NCBI RefSeq assembly: GCF_050624435.1
Contig: NC_134546.1
Location: 39,387,501 to 39,451,500, forward strand
Source of the DNA: Tenrec ecaudatus
Taxonomy: Eukaryota > Chordata > Mammalia > Afrosoricida > Tenrecidae
Direction of reading: 5' to 3'
Length of the DNA stretch: 64,000 nt
Shown here: in pieces, positions 59,272 to 64,000 of the stretch
Position numbering within the stretch: position 1 is the first letter of the stretch
How the letters are laid out: every line of letters starts with the position of its first letter
Notes under the pieces: generated by a model
Told to the model about the DNA's origin: nothing
Seen by the model: only the letters and a program-made list of their open reading frames with translations
Database searches by the model: none
Made by a program: the position numbers and the translations under genes

Positions 59272-62200
59272 GTAGCTGTGGGACCCCCACCCCACTCCCA
59301 CCCTGCGCTCCTCCCCTCGGTGGCCAGCCAGGCTAGCTCTGACCCCCATCCCACAGCTGTTGATGGTGGGCCCAGAGGGGTGCTGTTCTAGTCATTCAAT
59401 CCCAGGTGGCCAGCCAGGATGGACACCAGCCCCACCACATTCCAGCTGAGTGGCTGGTGCCAGGCGGCGATGCTGGCGCTCTCGATCTCAGCTGTGTGCC
59501 TTCAGACAAGTCATTTCTCCACCTTTCAGACCAGGACTGGCCTACCGGCTGGCCTGGGATTTCATGGCCAATAGGAATCAGCTGGGTTGCATGACCAGCT
59601 TGAGAAAGGCCTGCAGAAGTGGACACGTCTGTCTGTTTGACTGTCCTTGGGTGCTGTGAACAGCACCAGGTCAGAGCTGCTCCTGCCCTGGAGGGTCCCA
59701 GGGTCCCCAGGGTGGGGGCAGTCTGGCGATGTAGATGTTTCCCCAGCAGGACAGTGGATGGCCCCCTATTGGATGGGACCCTGCACATGTTAAATCTTGG
59801 TATAAGCCCCACCCCAGACAGGCGCCTCCTCCCTTGATGCTGGGATCAGAGAGCCTGGGGTAGGTAGGCCTGGCTGGCAGTATGGTCCAGGAGCCCCTCT
59901 GCCCAGAATGTTGCCAGGAATCTTGGATGTTTGACCAGCTCGCTATCCCAGCATGAAGCTGCCCCCAGAGAAAGGTCAAGCAATGCGTGTGTCCGTGTAG
60001 TGTAGCACAGGGTCTGCGTCACCCTCCTTTCTGTGGCAGATGGAACATTCTCCCCGTCTTATGTGTGGGGAAACTGAAGCTCAGCGGAGTTGAGTACCTC
60101 TGACTTTGGTCTTGAAATGTGAGGAGCCCCCTCCCCTCACAGCCCCCTTACATGTCTCCTCTGAGTCCCCATGGGGGACTGTACAAAGCAGACCCTCTTA
60201 TGACCCTATTAAGATGTTTGGGTTCTTTTTTGGTATTAAGGTGACATATATCTAACAAGGCCTTTACTTAACGTCCCCCATGTTGGGCAGACATCACCGC
60301 GACCCATACCCACACTTTCCGTCACCCATAGCAGAAACCCATAAGCAGTGATGCCCCCCCCCCCGCCCTACCTGTCCTGGTAACCGCTGACCCACCTTGT
60401 TGGGGGTTCTGAGGTGTTGTCTGCCCATCCCTACGTTCTTGAGTCCTTCTCTCCTCTGAAAGTTGCTCTTGCCACCCAGGAAACCCACTGTGGGGAGGAA
60501 GGTATCCCTCTGGGATGGTCCAGTCTCTGTGTGGGGGAGGGGGAGAGGGGGTGGGGGGGGTTGGAGTGTCATCTCTCTTTGCTCTCTCGCCCCCACCCCC
60601 TCTGCTCCCCTGACACAGACCCATCTTGGGGGTGACCTTCACTGGGGCTTGGGTCCTTGCTTGGGTTTCCATTTCAGTTCTTCTCTCTGTAAACTGGCTC
60701 AGTACATACTGTCCCCTCTCTTCCGCTCTCTCCCCTCTCCAGCATGCCTCCAGCTTCTGGGGGAAACGCAGCCCGGGTGCTCCGAGGTCCTGCAGGGGAG
60801 GTAAGGAGCCCAGCGCCCGGGCCACTCACCACCGCGTGCGCTCCCTGCCCCACGGTGACTGCCCACAGCCTGTGGCCTGCCTCCTCTCTGCCTGTCCCCT
60901 GTCCTGACTGCACCCTGCGTGCTGCCTGGCCTGCTGAAGTCTCCCTCCTTGTGTGTGCTTGGGGCTCTGCACGTGGCTGCGGGGGTGCATGATGCTGAGT
61001 TTGCTGGGCCTCTCCTTGCAGAGGAGTAAGGCCCCTACCCAGACCGGCGGGCCGGCGGGCCGGGCAATTAGTCCTGAGGATGTTTTATGAGCATGAGATG
61101 CTGGTAGCAGGAAGCACCAAGCACCAGGATTTCACAGGGAAACATTGTGTGTTAAGCCCTGGCCCCCTGCCGGGTATGCGATCATGGAATCCACACAGTA
61201 ACTGTGTAACAGTCCAGGGATCCCCTGGAAGTGGTCCAGAGGGGCTGGAACCCAGGCCAACAGAGCTGTTGCTGAGACATTGCGACCACAGGAACTGTAG
61301 CGGTGCTCTGGGTCGGGACGGGGCCGGACTTGACAGAGGGAAGGGAAGCAGCTTGGTGGGGCTCCTCCATCAACTCTAGGTTCCCCTCCACCCTGACTTT
61401 CAGTTTCTGGCTCTCTCTGATTCCACCTTGAGTATGACTCACCCGCTTCTGAAGATGCCTCTGGCCACGTGGTCAGACCACAGTTTCCCTTCCCTTTTTC
61501 TGGTGGATTCTGCACTGAGGTTGCATTTGGGCACGGAGTTGGACTTTAGGCACACTTATTGTTGGACCTCAGGCACACCCAGCCGGAGGAGGAGCTCTGG
61601 CTGAACTGGACAGCTGGCAGGGGCCCCGAGCATGAGTGCCTCTACATGGAGCTGCTGCTCTTTCTGGGGGAGTCTGGCAAATGCTAGGTCTTCAACCCCC
61701 ACCCCCCGACCCTCCTAAAGATGCCGTAACCCCCTCCCTCACCCTCTTTCCCCTTCAGAGCATCAGGTCTGGGTAGGTGACCATGTGTGGCTTCCCTCGG
61801 GACCCCTTCCCTTGAAGTAGGGGTCCATGGGGGCCACCTGAGGTAGTCTAGTTCTCAGTGAAGGCCTTAGACCCCCAACCCGAAAGCTTGAGCGCAGGCT
61901 GGTGGAGGCAGCCTTCACCCGTCTCAAAGGCACCAACGTCGCATGTGCCTGTGTCTGTTTGCCGGGGGTGGTGGGCGTTAGTTTCTGTCTGTTCAGAGAC
62001 AGCATGGAAAACAGAGATCTTTCAGACATAGAACTATAAAACGGCCCCATTTCTACCTGGGCTGCCCAGACTGAATGGCCCCAGGAGGCCCTGCCAGGAC
62101 CCGAGTGCTGTGGGAGGCAGCCTCGCCCCATCTGAGGGGAAGGGCTCTGATGTTTGACAGTTCCAGCCAACTTGATCAGGTTAAAGTCCTCGATTTACCC

Positions 62201-62389
62201 CCGTTCTTCTGCCCACCTCCCCACTGTAGGAGTCATTGGGACCACTTTCCTCTTGATCAGGCCCCCAGCACAGCATGACTCCTGGTGCCACCATTTTCCT
62301 TAACCTCCTTATCCCACCATCGGATGACCCCCTTCTCCAGCTGCCATCCCACCAGGCCACTGCCATCCTGCCCACTCCCACCCTGTAGG

Positions 62390-62818
62390 CCACTCTTTCA
62401 TACAGTTCCTCATGTGGTGACCCCAACCATAAAATGATTTTCGTTGCTACTTCATCACTATAATTTTGCTACTGTGATGAATCGTCATGTAAATATCTGA
62501 CATGCAGGATGTATTTTTATTGTTATAAATTGAACATCATGAAAGCATCATGATTCATCACAAAACAATATGTCATTATATATTGTGAACTATGACAAAT
62601 AAATTTTGCCTTGAAGCATGGTGCAGCATGGGCTTCACTCTGGGTGCTCGTAGGTGGGCGTATCTGCATGTGGGCAGACCCGCCTAGAGACCGACAGAGG
62701 AGCGTGTCTTGGTTCCTAAGACTATCGGAAATAAGTGTTTTCCGATGGTCTTAGGCACCCCTGTGAAAGGGTCGTTGGACCCCCAAAGGGGTCTTGACCC
62801 ACAGGTTGAGAACCACTG
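62390..62818 (+). mobile_element. Long SPIN-type hAT copy, left terminus deleted
   Basis: About 429 bases include the short SPIN ends plus an internal segment absent from the other three copies. The left inverted repeat is missing (it starts within ACTCTTTCATACAG). CTGTAGG at 62383-62389 and CTGTAGGG at 62819-62826 form the duplication. No transposase frame. Confidence 0.85.
62715..62755. repeat. Hairpin inside the long SPIN copy
   Basis: Arms CCTAAGACTATCGGAAA and TTTCCGATGGTCTTAGG pair at 16 of 17 positions around a 7-base loop. Confidence 0.92.
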
Positions 62819-62829
62819 CTGTAGGGGCT

Positions 62830-62955
62830 CCGAGGCTGTAAATCCTTAAAGGAGCAGAAGCCTCATTTTCCTCCTAAGGAGTAGCTAGAGGATTCGAACC
62901 ACTAGCCTTTGGGTTAGCAGCCCAGCACCTAATACACTGTGCCACCATGGCCTCC
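62830..62955 (-). repeat. AfroSINE-type SINE fragment
   Basis: GGATTCGAACCACTAGCC and GGTTAGCAGCCCAGCACC are the inverted head. Confidence 0.65.
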
Positions 62956-63589
62956 TCTCTCTCCTTCTGCCACCCTCCCCACCCACACAGCAGTCAGAGT
63001 CACCTTCCAAAGCACAAGGCTCCATTGTGGCCCCCGCCCTCCCGCTGAAATGTCTCCAGTGGAGTACACTGCTATCAGACAAAAGTTAAACTTCACCCTG
63101 GCCTTCAGAGCCCCTGGGTAAGGCAACCCTTTATGCTCAGTTGTTAACTGGAAAGTGGTCGGTTCAAGCCTGCCCATGGCGCTGAGGAAGAAAGGTCTGG
63201 CGGTCTGCCTCCCTAACGATGACAGCCGAGAAAACGCTCTGGGGCAGTCTACTCAGCAGCAGGAGAGAGGGCGCCAGGGGTCAGAATCGGCTGAGTGGGT
63301 GGGGCTCCACGGTTTGGTGTGGGGAAGGGGGCCTGGGCTGGGGGATGTGCAGGCACTCGGCTTGGGCTCAGCTTGGCCATTTTCAGCTTTCCAAAGTTGG
63401 TGTCTGTGTTCCAGGAGGCACCCCTGCCAAGGATCTGTTGTGCTTGAGGGAACCTGTCTGTTGTCCTGCAGGCGGCTCTGGTGATGCCGCTGGAGAGCGT
63501 TGGGCGGCCAGCCACACAGTTGGGGCCCACAAACCCTGTAGAGGGTCGCTAAGAGTTGGAATCAACTCAGTGATGGTGGGCATGGGTTG

Positions 63590-63760
63590 GGGCCCAGCCT
63601 GGCTGCTAACAGAGAGGCAGGTGGTTGGTTGGAGCCCAGTAGCCGCTCAGTGAGAGGATGGCGAGGCTCTCTGCTCCCATGTAGGTTGACAGCCTCAGGC
63701 ACCGGAAGGTCCAGGCTCCTCTGCCCTGTGTGCTTGTCGTGAGCTGGATCATGGTTCAGG
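63590..63760 (+). repeat. AfroSINE-type SINE
   Basis: CTGGCTGCTAACAGAGAGGC head and CATGTAGGTTGACAGCCTCA body, diverged. Confidence 0.55.
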
Positions 63761-64000
63761 CTTGCTCCTCCATTGCTGGGCTGTTGGACCTGTAAGATGG
63801 ATTTCTTCCCCTTTTTTTTTTTGGCCTTCATATATAAAAAATGCTATAATGAATATCTTTGAAACTAAAAAAAATTTTTTTAAATTGAAAAACAGGATAC
63901 AACTCTCAAAAGTGGAGTTAAAGTTTCTGTGCCATTTGGAGTGTTTGGGTCACGGTGCCGAAATGTCCACTTTTTTTTTTTTTTAATGTTCACTTTAATG

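Larger units (their letters stand above)
59272..64000 (+). other. TTC7A: TTC7A intron 3 (continues past the window)
   Basis: The next conserved exon is not reached. The interval holds a long SPIN copy (62,390-62,818), SINE pieces (62,830-62,955; 63,120-63,290; 63,590-63,760) and an exon-like segment at 60,743-60,800. Open frames here have no recognisable similarity. Confidence 0.75.

Noticed and set aside
59272-64000. TTC7A exon 4
   Set aside because: I looked for sequence encoding the conserved LSLERLPNS region with an acceptor and found none, so it probably lies beyond the window.

Overview
This is mammalian nuclear DNA, most likely from an afrotherian and, as an inference, a tenrec such as Echinops telfairi. 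It has GT-AG introns, CpG-island promoters and dense old and young retroposons. There are about two dozen AfroSINE-type SINEs, RTE/BovB-type LINE fragments, and a lineage-type L1 3' end. There are also four copies of the SPIN (Space Invader) hAT transposon, which is known from tenrec. No bacterial, phage or CRISPR content is present.

Two protein-coding genes are recognisable, head to head. MCFD2 lies complete on the minus strand from about 7,484 to 16,400. It has a CpG-island first exon (donor at 16,316), three coding exons (11,645-11,497; 10,404-10,248; 8,946-8,815), and a 3' UTR with two poly(A) signals at about 8,169 and 7,497. The spliced product is 145 residues with a signal peptide and two EF-hands. 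TTC7A lies on the plus strand and runs off the right edge. Coding exons 1-3 (42,145-42,313; 52,910-53,073; 59,103-59,271) encode the first 167 residues. MCFD2 with LMAN1 forms an ER-to-Golgi cargo receptor for coagulation factors V and VIII. TTC7A is a scaffold of the plasma-membrane PI4KA complex. I see no functional link between them; they are neighbours, as in human 2p21.

Layout: 1-7,480 is repeat-rich sequence beyond the 3' end of MCFD2. 7,484-16,470 is MCFD2 with its promoter; intron 2 carries a six-copy VNTR joined to GT/CA microsatellites. 16,470-41,150 is an intergenic stretch almost wholly of L1, RTE, LTR-like and SINE insertions. 41,150-42,420 is the TTC7A CpG island. 42,314-52,909 is TTC7A intron 1, with a second CpG island at 47,880-48,170 built on 42-bp repeats carrying CCAAT and GC boxes. 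53,074-64,000 holds introns 2 and 3, with SPIN copies.

The observations most worth checking are these: the helically phased CCAAT/GC-box repeat in TTC7A intron 1; a spliced 18-codon upstream ORF ending four bases before the MCFD2 start codon; the CA-repeat VNTR just inside MCFD2 intron 2; a stop-free in-frame extension upstream of TTC7A; an exon-like 58-nt segment in TTC7A intron 3; and an intact 2.06-kb L1-like element without ORFs. I found no convincing wholly new biological system. These are regulatory and transposon-biology leads.
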